Source: Panorpa germanica (lineage: Eukaryota > Arthropoda > Insecta > Mecoptera > Panorpidae). From it: a stretch of 64,000 nucleotides of DNA. Position 1 is the stretch's first letter, and the number at the start of each line of letters is the position of its first letter. Both the position numbers and the translations under genes were made by a program. The notes under the pieces are model-generated. The model saw only the letters and a program-made list of their open reading frames with translations, ran no database searches and was not told the origin of the DNA. The stretch is taken from NCBI GenBank assembly GCA_963678705.1, contig OY783206.1:26237807-26301806 (forward strand). Direction: 5' to 3'. This document shows, in pieces, positions 43,447-54,023 of the stretch.

Positions 43447-43685
43447 ATGGAATATATTCGTGCTATTGCAATTTTTGTTTTGCTGTTAGTGCTCGCTGTT
43501 ACTACAGAGGCATGTGTCGCTAATGGCGATGCTGTAAGTGCACTTTTAAATTGCATTGAAAATTAATTTTGAATTTGTTCTTCTATTAATTACAGTGACG
43601 TTTCTTTCAGTGCGAACGTGGCCAGTGCTGCGCAGAACTTACTTGCCTCTATAAGAAATGCGCTCCGCTGTATGTTTTTGGCTAA
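43447..43685 (+). CDS. Secreted inhibitor-cystine-knot (knottin) peptide, two exons
   Basis: Small secreted peptide of 53 residues. Exon 1 (43447-43533, 29 codons) encodes a strong signal peptide (MEYIRAIAIFVLLLVLAV) and the first Cys; it ends at a consensus donor (gtaagt). Exon 2 (43611-43685, 24 codons plus stop) follows acceptor tttctttcag; the intron is 77 bp and phase 0. Mature cysteine spacing is C-x6-C-x4-C-C-x4-C-x4-C, the six-cysteine knot pattern shared by insect antimicrobial, inhibitory and venom-like peptides. The signal cleavage site is probably just before the first Cys. TATA box upstream and AATAAA 54 bp after the stop make a compact complete gene. A body-defence, inhibitory or toxin-like role cannot be decided from sequence. 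Confidence 0.82.
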
Positions 43686-43738
43686 ATTATAACTAGACTA
43701 GGAACCAACAGGACGTAGACTTAGCCGCCATCTTTAGA

Positions 43739-43744
43739 AATAAA
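43739..43744 (+). promoter_or_regulatory. Poly(A) signal of the knottin gene
   Basis: AATAAA 54 bp after the stop codon, same strand. Confidence 0.6.
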
Positions 43745-44566
43745 TTGAGCAATTTATAACCATACATTTTAATTCTTCTCTTGCATAAATTCTACCTAAA
43801 TATTACTAATAATTCGTATAGTTTTGAAAAGCGATTGCTGTTGTAATATTGTTTCAATGAAATCAATGCTTCTTTAATTGCTGTTTAACTTTACTATTGT
43901 TACATATTTTAACTGATGATATATTAATAAAGGTCCGTTAACTCAGGTAATAACCACGGGTTTTTCATTACAGCGGTACATAGTAGTGCAGCAACATACA
44001 TTCGCCTTACTTGAGCAGTCAAACAGCAGATAGTAAGATTTAACAGCGAATCCATATGCAGTTTCTAATTTGGCCATATCGTATAAATTTTTGTTAAAAC
44101 TTTTATTAAAATATTTTATTTTTTTTTGGTAAGAAAAGCTGTTTTACACTTTTTTATTTAATACATTTAACACAGTTTTCAGAGCATTTATGATTTATGC
44201 AAGAATGCTCTATTTACTGAGTTTTGGATATTAAAAAATCATGTTAAATTAATTATGTGCTTATATAATCATAAAATCATAAACATTACATATATTACAA
44301 CTCTATAAAAACTGCTAACATATTAAATATAAAAAAAATTGAAATTATTACTTGTTTTAAATTTTAGTTACCTTAAAGCACATATTACGTTTCAACAAAC
44401 TTTTAAAAGTTACATTCTAATCCAAACATAAATAAGAGGTGGGCTTATGAAAATACTAAATTAATTGTGTATGTTATATGCAACTAACATGGTTAGATTT
44501 CTCACTAGTTTTCTAGTGTTTTAAATCTCCATTAAATTCATGTTTATATTACAATTAATAACTAAA
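43745..44566. other. Gene-free AT-rich stretch
   Basis: No exon, repeat end or inverted repeat recognised between the knottin gene and the zinc-finger pseudogene. Confidence 0.4.
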
Positions 44567-45544
44567 TTATACATCACATAGTTTTGCCTTGAGATGAATC
44601 CGCTTGTGCCTAGTTAAATGTGATTTCCGACCAAAACATTTGTTGCAAATATAACATGAATCACACCTAGAAGAGTTAAAATATGAATATCTAAATTTTG
44701 TTTACTAACAAAACAATTATTAATTTTTTGACATGAGAAAATGATCTCATGAGTTTCATTATTAACAGTCAATTGAGTAGCATGCTTTCGTATGTGTTTA
44801 ACAAATAATTTTTTGATGCTGAATGATTTATTACATACGATACAACAGAGAGCATCCTCCACTTTCAGTTCTTCTCCTGTATATTTTTTGTTACTTAATT
44901 TATACATCTGGTTAAACAAATTGATATAAGCATCATTTATATTTGTCTTACTGTGTGTTTGTATGTGTCTAACTAAATGATGCTTACGAGCAAAAGACTT
45001 GCTACAAATATGACAAGAGTAAGGCTTTTCTCCAGTGTGAGTTCTTATATGAAAATTTTTAGTTTTGCTTAACTGTAAAAGTCTTATCACATGCATAACA
45101 AGAGTAAGGCAGTTCTTTTGATTTCTCTACGATTTGTGTTTTTTTGTGTTCAGTTAATTCGAGGAATCTATTCGGTTCCGGCGTTTCAAAATGTTCACGT
45201 TCTACATTGAGATATCCATGAAGTTACTGATCCACACAAGCGTTATATTTTACGTCCTGTAAATTATTAGTTACATCTTGAATACTACTGTCGTTATTGG
45301 TAATTTGCTTACATGCAGGATTGGCTTCCAGGTCTTGTTTCAATCTCTCAGCATCTTCACAGTAGTTATCAGAGTGCACATATTCTGAAGATGCTACTTC
45401 CTCTTTGTTAACGTGAGCATAATATAGATCACGTTGAGAACCTCTTGGTACTATAGTTCTTACAGGTTCTTCTTTAATTACTATTTTAACAGTTGTTTCA
45501 GTGTCTATTTTAACAGCATCCGTATTAAGGCGTGTGGATTCCAT
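44567..45544 (-). pseudogene. C2H2 zinc-finger pseudogene (TGEKP family)
   Basis: Decayed relative of genes 20272 and 23172. The N-terminus (from ATG 45544) has the acidic IKEEP region and a damaged C2HC motif ending NPACKQ, then stops at 45224. Reading continues in another frame to a finger (YSCYACDKTF) that breaks near 45075 by a one-base loss, continues through RTHTGEKPYSC and an IVCNKSF finger, and shifts again near 44672 before a last finger (YICNKCFGRKSHLTRH) and the stop at 44567. At least three disruptions make a full-length product very unlikely. Confidence 0.8.
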
Positions 45545-46639
45545 TTTTTTTCTATAAAACTGTAAAAATTATACTATGTTATATTAAAACCATAAGCATA
45601 CATTAATAATTATTACCTGAAACGTATTTTTTAATTTTATATGAATGTTATATTATTCACCTATGGTCTTTAAAATTAAAATTGTTACAAAACAACGTAT
45701 GTTCATCTGTTTATGGTGCTTCCAATATATTCAAAACATGTAAAAACACTACGTAATATTCATTAATTTTCTTTAATATTATAACTTTTTATTAAGCTGT
45801 ACACAACCTAATTGTGGTTAATGATTAAAGCTGACCAAAAAATATGTAAGTGAATACAATTGAATCAGGATTCAAACCAATTTGAGTAAAAAGATGTGAG
45901 CATTAGATAAAATATTTATTTTTATTTTTAATAAAAGGCGGACTTTTTAAATTTGTATTATATAACGTACTTATTATTTATTTAGGTAAAATAGACAGAA
46001 ATAGAGAAAACAGACTTAGTGCATATAAATTTATGACTAAAAGCAGTTTATAGGGTAAAAAACTAATGGAAAAATCGCAAAAGATTTTATAAAACGAAAA
46101 TATGCACACATATGTAAAATATATAAAAGAATGAAGTGATCACTTAATCTTCAGGTTCGAACCTCACTGCTGCTCCTATTTCAAATGGTAAGTTGCTTTT
46201 CATAAAATGGCATTAAGCATAAAATATTAATACATTATTTTTTAAAGTAATAATCTTTAATATGTAACAGAAAAATCGTAGAATTGTTGGAGGAAGAGAA
46301 ATAAAAACATAGTCAACGAAGAATTTAAAAGAAGAAAAATAATAGCGATTAGTCATTTTTCAAAGAGTTGTTTTAAGTAAATTAATTGAAACACTATCTA
46401 CAGACAGACATAGATATCAGAGATAGAAAAAAATTATGCAGGTATTTCTCACCATTAACTAAATTACAGCGTAGTTCTAATATTGTTAAAGATTTAGAAA
46501 AACCATTCCATTCAAATAAAAGTATCCCAGTAAACATTTTGGAGCATTTTGGAGTCACTTTGACATCATATTGAAGATGCGTATGATTTTTTTGTCATGA
46601 AAGAGTTCATTTATAGTTCAGTTTCTCACAATCGTTCAT
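45545..46639. other. Gene-free interval
   Basis: AT-rich; no exon, transposon end or RNA gene recognised. Short open frames here show no family resemblance. Confidence 0.4.
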
Positions 46640-46795
46640 ATGAAATGTCTGTTTTATCGGCTACAGATGACGGAACTACTCCACCTGTCGGAATACAAAT
46701 GAAGATAAAAAGTTGATGCGATCTATAATTGAAGTGAAATAGTGATAGAAACGTCATAAAACAGGACACTTCACCAAATGTTTACTGGGATTGGA
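46640..46795. repeat. Dispersed repeat, copy also at 52085-52245
   Basis: tttatcggctacagatg, ggaatacaaatgaagataaa and gatagaaacgtca are shared in order with 52085-52245, in the same orientation. Here it runs into the LINE relic. Confidence 0.65.
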
Positions 46796-47086
46796 CATAT
46801 GGAATCCAGCTATCCAACTAAGAAATGCAACATCATATGCATTGAGACTTTCCAAAATAAAGTTCTGAGGAACATAGTGAATTCACCATGGTATGTCCGC
46901 AATAGCGATATACATAGGGATCTCAAAGTAACTACAGTAGCTGAAGAAATTACGAAAATTGCAAGAAAGCACGAGCAACGTCTCCAACACCATGTCAACG
47001 TGGAAGCGCTTCACCTGCTGCACACGGATTGTACCACGCTGATACACGGAAGATTAAAGAGACCTAAGCCATTTGAGCTAGTATGA
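46780..47086 (+). pseudogene. 5'-truncated jockey-type LINE relic (C-terminus of ORF2)
   Basis: The 3' part reads FQNKVLRNIV, SPWYVRN, IHRDLK and RLKRPKPFEL, matching the last 80 residues of ORF2 in the LINE at 30-35 kb but well diverged. Upstream WTYGIQL is in another frame, so the copy is broken. Typical of incomplete reverse transcription. Confidence 0.8.
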
Positions 47087-47199
47087 TGACCGACAAGAAA
47101 AGAGTATCAACAATGGTTAGTACTCTCACTTCAAAAATATCACCATTATTAAATTAACTAGAAAAATGTTATTAGACAGTTTATATAAACTCGTTATAA

Positions 47200-47415
47200 G
47201 AATATAATAGGTATAATAAAAAAAAACCCCTTAAGGGAGAAAGACAATTGAAGATGAAATAATGGCTTTAGCTATTTATAATTCCACTTGGTAACTTGAA
47301 TAATGGATCTCACTTATTTTAATATATCTACTATTAAACAAATTTGATGAACCACATTGAACCAGAAATTGGAATAGATCCGCGTAATGAAGTCCCGCGG
47401 ATTACAATGTTTAGT
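47200..47415 (+). repeat. Repeat related (inverted) to 63185-63320
   Basis: attggaataga... and gaagtcccgcg(g)attac match the reverse complement of 63185-63240; acttg(g)taacttg... matches near 63305. It follows the LINE relic and may be LINE 3' sequence. Confidence 0.4.
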
Positions 47416-48132
47416 CGTATTTCAAATTAAAATTAAAAAATTGAAATTAAAGCGAGATTATACTGCATGAATGAACACAGCATACTTTTTTTTGACAACG
47501 TTGCTAAATTTATTATTACTTTTTTACAAATATTTAATTTTTACATGAATTTGAAATACTTATAATTTTATTTTCAAAAGCATAGTTTATATATCTGTTC
47601 GTTCCCAATATATTTCGTATTTCGTAATTTGTATTACTGAGAAATAAGAGAGTCCTGTACCTCCTTAAGAAAATATTTTTTCATAAAATAGATCTATTAA
47701 TTTTTAACAGTGTTTGTAGATATATCTTTATAAATTTATATATATATATTCAAATTTCGCGGTCTTACTTTTAAAGTTATATGGAACGTACTACCTGTTA
47801 TGCAGAGATATTACTCTTCTCTTATTTCTGAACATCTTAGCTCCGCCATTTTCTTTTTGTTTGGACTTTAGAGTTCAGTTGAAATACCTGTATCTACAAA
47901 CTCACCTGTTCTTTAGATTATTTTAATGTTTCGTCTTGACCAACTCGTATTACAGTTAATTTTTGAAGTCTCCTTGAAATAAATTCAGTTTCAAAGTGTT
48001 TTAAGTGTTAAAATTCTTTTGCTTTTTGTGTATAACCAGTGTATGTTAAAAATTGGTTCCAATTTCCCTTTAACTAGTTGTGAATTTTTTGCTTATTTAA
48101 TATATTCTGTTTCTGTCTATCTGTAAGAACAA
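47416..48132. other. Interval upstream of kinase gene 48316, with probable 5' UTR exon
   Basis: No coding exon seen. A strong donor (aacaa|gtaagt) at 48133 pairs with acceptor tttcag at 48296, so the last part of this interval is probably a non-coding first exon. Confidence 0.45.
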
Positions 48133-48315
48133 GTAAGTCTCTATTATTAATAATTTTTATTTGTCATATTACATGTTTCTTGAGATACCTTTATGAACTC
48201 ATTTTTTAATTCTGTAGTAGGTACCGTTCACTTCTTGCAGCCCAAGATATTATTTCACTTAATTTTAATATCATTTTACAACTTGTTTTGTTTCAGGCAG
48301 TTAATTTTGCACAAA

Positions 48316-49299
48316 ATGGAAACAATTGTTAATGTTGCGAAGGTAAAAGTTGAAGCACCACCATCGACCAACACCGTTAGAAATTCAGACTTCTTACCAG
48401 GTAAAACTCTTGGAAAAGGAGGCTTTGGAGTAGTTGTTCAAGTACAAAAATTAACCGGAAATGATGCAGGACAGATCTATGCCAGGAAACAGCTAAACAA
48501 TTGCAAGAAAGGGAGACCCGAGCGATGCATACTGGAAGCAGTCAGGAATGTTCCATTTCTAATGCACATGCATTATTCGTACATATCAAATGGTTGCATG
48601 TATTTTGTTCTGGAGCACCTGGATGGTGGGGACTTGACTCCTTGGGTGGGATGTTCCATAAATGTGGGTACATTTCTTATCAAAGAAATTATCCTGGCGG
48701 TGGAGCATCTTCACAGACTAAGAATAGTCCACCGAGATATTAAAATAAAAAATGTCCTGCTTGATAAAGACGGTCACGTCGTTGTAGGAGACTACGGAAT
48801 TTCATACAAATTCCCAAATAAGAATGAAGACAATATGATGAGAGAAGCTTATAATGTAATAAGCGGAACTCTGCCTTACATGGCACCGGAATTGTTGAAC
48901 CGGGAACCATATGGGTTTCCTGTCGACTGGTGGGCAGTCGGGATTCTTAGCCATGAACTACTAGCAGAGAGAATACCGTTCCAAACGGAGTCCAAGGAAG
49001 ATCTTCGCGAATTGATAATGAATTGCGACCTGCAGATTAATCCAGGACTCCCAGTGGTTGTTAATAATTTTATCAAAAACTTGTTAGAGAAGGATCAGAA
49101 CAAGAGATTGGGAACCATTGGGGGTGCGGAAGAATTGAAAGCGCACGAGATTTTTAAAGATACAGAGTGGAAGAGCGTCAAAGACAAACGATCCACATCT
49201 CCTATCAAAGAAATATGGATTAAAAAAGATCTTGCTAGCCAAAAACGTACAAAGGTTAATGAAGCTCAAAAGAAAAGAAGAAGAGGGCGATGCGTCTGA
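48316..49299 (+). CDS. AGC-type serine/threonine kinase, divergent, copy 1
   Basis: 327 residues from ATG 48316, in the exon after acceptor 48296 (5' UTR intron 48133-48296). Phosphotransferase fold of the AGC group, closest in style to RSK/MSK N-terminal kinase domains (NVPFLM, GGDL, DWWAVGI). Motifs: GKGGFG loop (33-38), Lys58 (YARK), Glu69, HRDIKIKN (139-146), APE (190-192). The DFG motif reads DYG (159-161). No C-terminal hydrophobic motif of classical AGC kinases; the tail is basic (KKRRRGR), possibly a nuclear signal. Tandem paralog at 53124. Catalytic residues remain, so activity is plausible; substrates are unknown. Confidence 0.85.
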   Translation: METIVNVAKVKVEAPPSTNTVRNSDFLPGKTLGKGGFGVVVQVQKLTGNDAGQIYARKQLNNCKKGRPERCILEAVRNVPFLMHMHYSYISNGCMYFVLEHLDGGDLTPWVGCSINVGTFLIKEIILAVEHLHRLRIVHRDIKIKNVLLDKDGHVVVGDYGISYKFPNKNEDNMMREAYNVISGTLPYMAPELLNREPYGFPVDWWAVGILSHELLAERIPFQTESKEDLRELIMNCDLQINPGLPVVVNNFIKNLLEKDQNKRLGTIGGAEELKAHEIFKDTEWKSVKDKRSTSPIKEIWIKKDLASQKRTKVNEAQKKRRRGRCV

Positions 49300-51078
49300 C
49301 ATATAACGAGAACTTTCGACAACTCGAACTTTAGATTAAGGAGGTACAGGAGGTTAAAGTAAATGATGAAAACATTGTGAAATTTGGAGGGTCGATACAA
49401 ATAGTAAAAATACATGCTGTCTCAAAATTTTAGAGACCTAGGGTTCATAGTTTTCTTTTTATACATGATTAAAAATAGTCATTTTCCATACAAATCATAA
49501 TTTTTAACTCAATTTCACCACATAATATAACTTTTAACTATTAAAAAATGGTGACACGGCTTTCAAAAACTAAGTGTATATAAAAGAATCTTTTCTGTAA
49601 CTATTACAAAAAAAAAATTATCAATTTACGAAAATATTTAAATAAAATCTTTAAGAAACAGTAAATGTAGGTTATAAGCCGGCAACTTTGCAAATGTCAA
49701 TTTGAGCGGAAAATTCAAAATCGGAATAAATGTTATATAAAATATAGCAATTTATTTGTCAAAGAACCAAATCACGCATGCGTCAACACACGTAAATTTA
49801 CAGCGTTGCCAAATTTTTTATTAATTTTTCAAAATATTTAATTTGTATTTAAATTGAATTAATATAAATTTGATATTAATTATAGGTAATTTTTAATTTA
49901 TGAAACTATTATATGCATAAAAAAATCATTTTAACAAGCAAAAAGCAGTTTAATAGGGAATTGAAAAATTAATTTTCAAAGGTATAGTCTCAATATTTGC
50001 TCGTCTCTCATGTACTTTGTATTTTGCATTTCGTATTACCGAGAGATGAACTTTTTGCATTGACGGTACGTCCTGTACCTCCTTAAGATTTTATCTTTGT
50101 AATGACATTAATAGCGTAATTGACTATAAAACTGATCAAATATTATGTGATATTTATCCTGTAATGTACTTATAATGAAAACTCTGTAATATTAAGTAAC
50201 TTATAAAAAGAAATATAACAATTACATATATGCATAATCTTGATTATAAAATTATCTAATTTAAATAGAAGTTAATTAAAAAGTGAATTTCACATATATT
50301 GATTCAATTGTAATTTTAGATGAGAGAATCATCGATGAGATATAATAGTTGGGAATAAATTACTCAAAAAACATTGAAATACTTTATGCTAACTATTATA
50401 TTTTTAGTTAATTTTATCTTTAGTAGATTCAATTTAAATCAATATGTTTGAAATTTATTTGGCGCTTAAAGTAGAAGATTATTGGGTGGTGGTGGAAGTT
50501 TACAATTTGAGATTAGAAATAAAATGAGACGTTCCATATATTATCTTAGTGAAAATGGCGTTATGTTTTACTTTGATGGTAAACTTTAACCGTAAATACT
50601 GTTTCTTCTTTATCAATGTAACTAAATTAATTTCTATATTTTAAATACCCATACTCGTATTTATGGATTATTAATTACGTATTAGAAATGTTTATAAATG
50701 TATAAATTGTTCTAAGAACTAATAACAATCGTATGTTGTCTGGGTTTAATAATTTATTATTAGACCTACTCGTGATGTATTATTTTCCTATAGAAGAATT
50801 TTATAAAATTTATAATAAATAAAATATCAAAATAAATATTTAATAATTTCATAAATTTATAATTATAATTGTTTTTTTATCATTTGACCTTTAACTATTT
50901 TAATATTTTCTCTAATTAATTTTTTTGATCTCATTTTCTCTTTTCATGACAAATCACAATGATTAGAGGCGCTGGAACACGCAATACTCGCTGTTGCGGG
51001 AGGCTTCTCCTTTATCCTATGCTCTTTCATACTGCATTACCAAACAGATGGCATACATTTTTGATAAATCTTTACTAC
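49300..51078. other. Gene-free AT-rich interval
   Basis: No exon recognised. The gtacctcctta motif recurs near 47660, 49340 and 50090, so part of this is a local duplicate of sequence around the kinase gene. Confidence 0.35.
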
Positions 51079-51716
51079 AATGGGCTTGTGTCCTATGTCT
51101 TAATTTCTATAAAAGTGTACTATATATTGATAAAGTGGGTTACTAGAACCTCAAATGTTCAATTACTTTTTAATAACTCCTTATATGTTAGGAGAAATTA
51201 ACAATTAAAAAAGTCATTTTGTCTCTTTAATTATAAAAGGAATTCAACGTTGTACACATTCCAAGTGCATGTGACATCACAATCCTTGTGTAAGGTTACC
51301 AACCTTACAGCTCATAAATGTCTGCTATATGTATTTATATATCAAAATATCAAATATTATTTACAGCTATTTCAAGGAACAATCAAATTTCAATATTATA
51401 TCTCCCTTAGCAGGGTTAAATAATATATAAACTTATTATTCTTTGACTTGACTGGATTGTTTGAGTACCAACAGCTACAAAACATTACCACAGCACTGAC
51501 CTACTCAACAAATAACTGAACTTAAAATGCAATTCACGTCATACAAATATGGCCGACCATTTCTAGCGCTAAAACTGCAATTCAAATTTTTAATTGCTAT
51601 ATCTTCGTCAACATTTAGATATTTAATAAAATAGACACGCCAATACACATTTATTAACATCAATTTCAATCAACAATTGAAAAATCGACCACTAAAAAAT
51701 GAGGACAAAAGCCCAT
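51079..51716 (-). repeat. CAATTG-MITE copy 14 (full length)
   Basis: 638 bp, terminal repeats AATGGGCTTGTGTCCTATG and GAGGACAAAAGCCCAT. All internal blocks present. Confidence 0.92.
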
Positions 51717-52267
51717 AGTGTATGAGGATGAGGATGATGCATTACATTAGGTTCATCTAAATTTTTATTTAAATGTAACACTTGTTTGCTAAGTTTTGCC
51801 CCGGTAAAACGTCTTTTTTCGTTTGGTGAAACTCGCTAAAGAGAAATAGTTAGAGGAATATTAAATATTGAAAACAAGATTTTTATTTTATATTTTATAT
51901 TATTTTTTGTGTGTGCAATTATAGAGCTTGTCCCCGACGAGAGAGTTTATGTGCTCCTACAGATTAACTTCATCAAATCTTTATGCTATGCTCTAAATTA
52001 TTTAAAATGGTAGATGGGTTGCTTGAGCTTCAGGCGTAATCTCACACTAGATCCATCAAGTTCTGGCTAGCTGTATGTGGTCCTATTATTATATAAAATG
52101 TCTACTTTATCGGCTACAGATGGCGAAATTACTCCACATGTCGGAATACAAATGAAGATAAAGTTGATGCGAATTATAATTGAAGTGAAATAGTGATAGA
52201 AACGTCACTAAATAGGGCACTTCACCAAATTGTTTACTGGGATGTGATATTTATTTTGTTTTATATT
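51717..52267. other. Interval with dispersed repeat
   Basis: 52085-52245 is the second copy of the repeat at 46640-46795 (tttatcggctacagatgg, tagtgatagaaacgtca). Nothing recognised in 51717-52080. Confidence 0.5.
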
Positions 52268-52443
52268 TACAACGTTGAATCCCTTTAATAATTAAAGAGA
52301 CAAAATGACTTTTTTAATTGTTAATATCTCTTAACATATAAGGAGTTATTAAAAAATAATTGAACATTTGAGGTTCTAGTAACCCACTTTATCAATATAT
52401 AGTACACTTTTATAGAAATTAAGACATAGGACACAAGCCCATT
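52268..52443 (+). repeat. CAATTG-MITE copy 15 (right end only)
   Basis: From acaacgttgaatcccttt to the terminal AGGACACAAGCCCATT ending at 52443. Confidence 0.88.
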
Positions 52444-53123
52444 CAATTTCTTTGCCGCACACAAGTTAAAGTTCATTAATAAAAAAATGAAATTGGCGCG
52501 TTTAAAAGACCCTACTCTTATTAAGCTAGCCAGTTATGTTAACCTCTATGACTCATCCCAGTTATTTTAACCTCTTTAACATCATGACGTCATCATGTTC
52601 TTTGACGTCATAACCCTTATGAAGTTGGAAACACATGCAAAAAACACGTAAAGTTGTGCACCAACTTTTAGTAATTGTCCAGACTTGTAGAGAGCCTGTT
52701 CAGTCAGTTAAAGTAATAACATTGTGAATTACGTCGCATTACCATTCTTAACCCACGTGCTCAAGATATAAATTCTACGGATATTTGTTGTATACAAAGG
52801 TAATAAGTTTTACGTTATATTCTAAGTATTTCATCTGTAAATAAATTTAATAACATATGAAAAATTAAAATTGTTTTAAATAATTATTACCATTTCATAT
52901 ATCATGAAAATGTCTTTGAATAACTTTTCTTTTAAAGGTATTTTGTATGTAACATGTTTGCGTGGAATCACGTATACCCCATTTAATACGTTGTAACTAT
53001 TTGTTATTTAGTATGTACTCGTATAACAAAAACCAAATCCAATTTAATATTGTATTGATAACTGATTTTGTTTCAGAAATTAAATTTACATTTTCGCAAA
53101 GGTACGTAAGGCAGCTAGCCAAG
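52444..53123. other. Upstream region and 5' UTR intron of kinase gene 53124
   Basis: Donor acaaag|gtaata at 52800 and acceptor gttttgtttcag at 53076 define a 277-bp intron in the 5' UTR, matching the arrangement in kinase gene 48316. No coding exon seen. Confidence 0.5.
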
Positions 53124-54023
53124 ATGACCGCGAAGCTAAACGATGAAGCTACATTTTCGAGCAGCAGTACAGTGGGAATGTCAGACTTCCTAAGAGGAGA
53201 AAAACTAGGACAAGGAGGCTTTGGAAGAGTTATCTTTGTAAAGAAAAAAACAGGAAGCGACGCAGGACAAGAATACGCCATGAAAATCAGTCTAAACTCT
53301 ATGGAGAAAGTGGAATATGAGCGTGAGATACTGGAGACTGTCAAGAATGTTCCATTTCTCATGCAGATTCATTATGCATTTGAAAACCAGGGCTCGATGT
53401 GCCTGGTTCTGAAGTACCTAATTGGCGGAGATTTGCATGGTTACATTGGCTGCCCATTAAATGTAGCGACATTTATAATAGCTGAACTAGTGCTAGCAGT
53501 GGGCCATCTTCATAGACTGGATATCTTGCACCGCGATATTAAGCTCCGAAATGTCATGCTTGATGAAGAAGGCCACACAGTATTGGCAGATTTTGGAGCA
53601 GCAGTACAATTCACCAAAGATAATCGATCGAAAATGGTAAGATCCACTCTTATAGGGACGACAAAAGGATACGCGGCTCCTGAAATAGTAGGCAACCGAT
53701 ATTATGGATTCCCTGCTGACTGGTGGGCAGTCGGTGTCCTAACGCACGAATTGCTCACGGGAAACAAGTTATTCTGTGGAAGAATAGATGCAGAACTTCA
53801 TAGAAGAACAATAGAGTGCGAACCGGATATTGATCAGGAACTTCCTGTGGTTGTTAAAAATTTCATCAAAGCTTTAGTGGTGAAAAACCAATACAATAGG
53901 CTGGGGAGCAATGGAGGAGCCAACGAATTGAAAAGACAGCGGTTTTTTGAAGGCATTGATTGGATACGTCTCGCGGATCAACGTGTTAAGTCTCCGATTA
54001 AAGAGTGCTGGGACCAACTCTAA
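53124..54023 (+). CDS. AGC-type serine/threonine kinase, divergent, copy 2
   Basis: 299 residues from ATG 53124. Paralog of the kinase at 48316 with the same 5' UTR intron and domain order. Motifs: GQGGFG (29-34), YAMK Lys54, Glu67 (YEREIL), HRDIKLRN (136-143), DFG (156-158), APE (185-187), DWWAVGV, RLGSNGG and the terminal SPIKECW. All canonical catalytic residues are present, unlike copy 1, which has DYG. It ends before the turn and hydrophobic motifs of classical AGC kinases, so activation through the PDK1/hydrophobic pocket route is doubtful (inference). Insect-specific expansion of RSK/MSK-like kinases is the likely origin. Confidence 0.87.
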   Translation: MTAKLNDEATFSSSSTVGMSDFLRGEKLGQGGFGRVIFVKKKTGSDAGQEYAMKISLNSMEKVEYEREILETVKNVPFLMQIHYAFENQGSMCLVLKYLIGGDLHGYIGCPLNVATFIIAELVLAVGHLHRLDILHRDIKLRNVMLDEEGHTVLADFGAAVQFTKDNRSKMVRSTLIGTTKGYAAPEIVGNRYYGFPADWWAVGVLTHELLTGNKLFCGRIDAELHRRTIECEPDIDQELPVVVKNFIKALVVKNQYNRLGSNGGANELKRQRFFEGIDWIRLADQRVKSPIKECWDQL

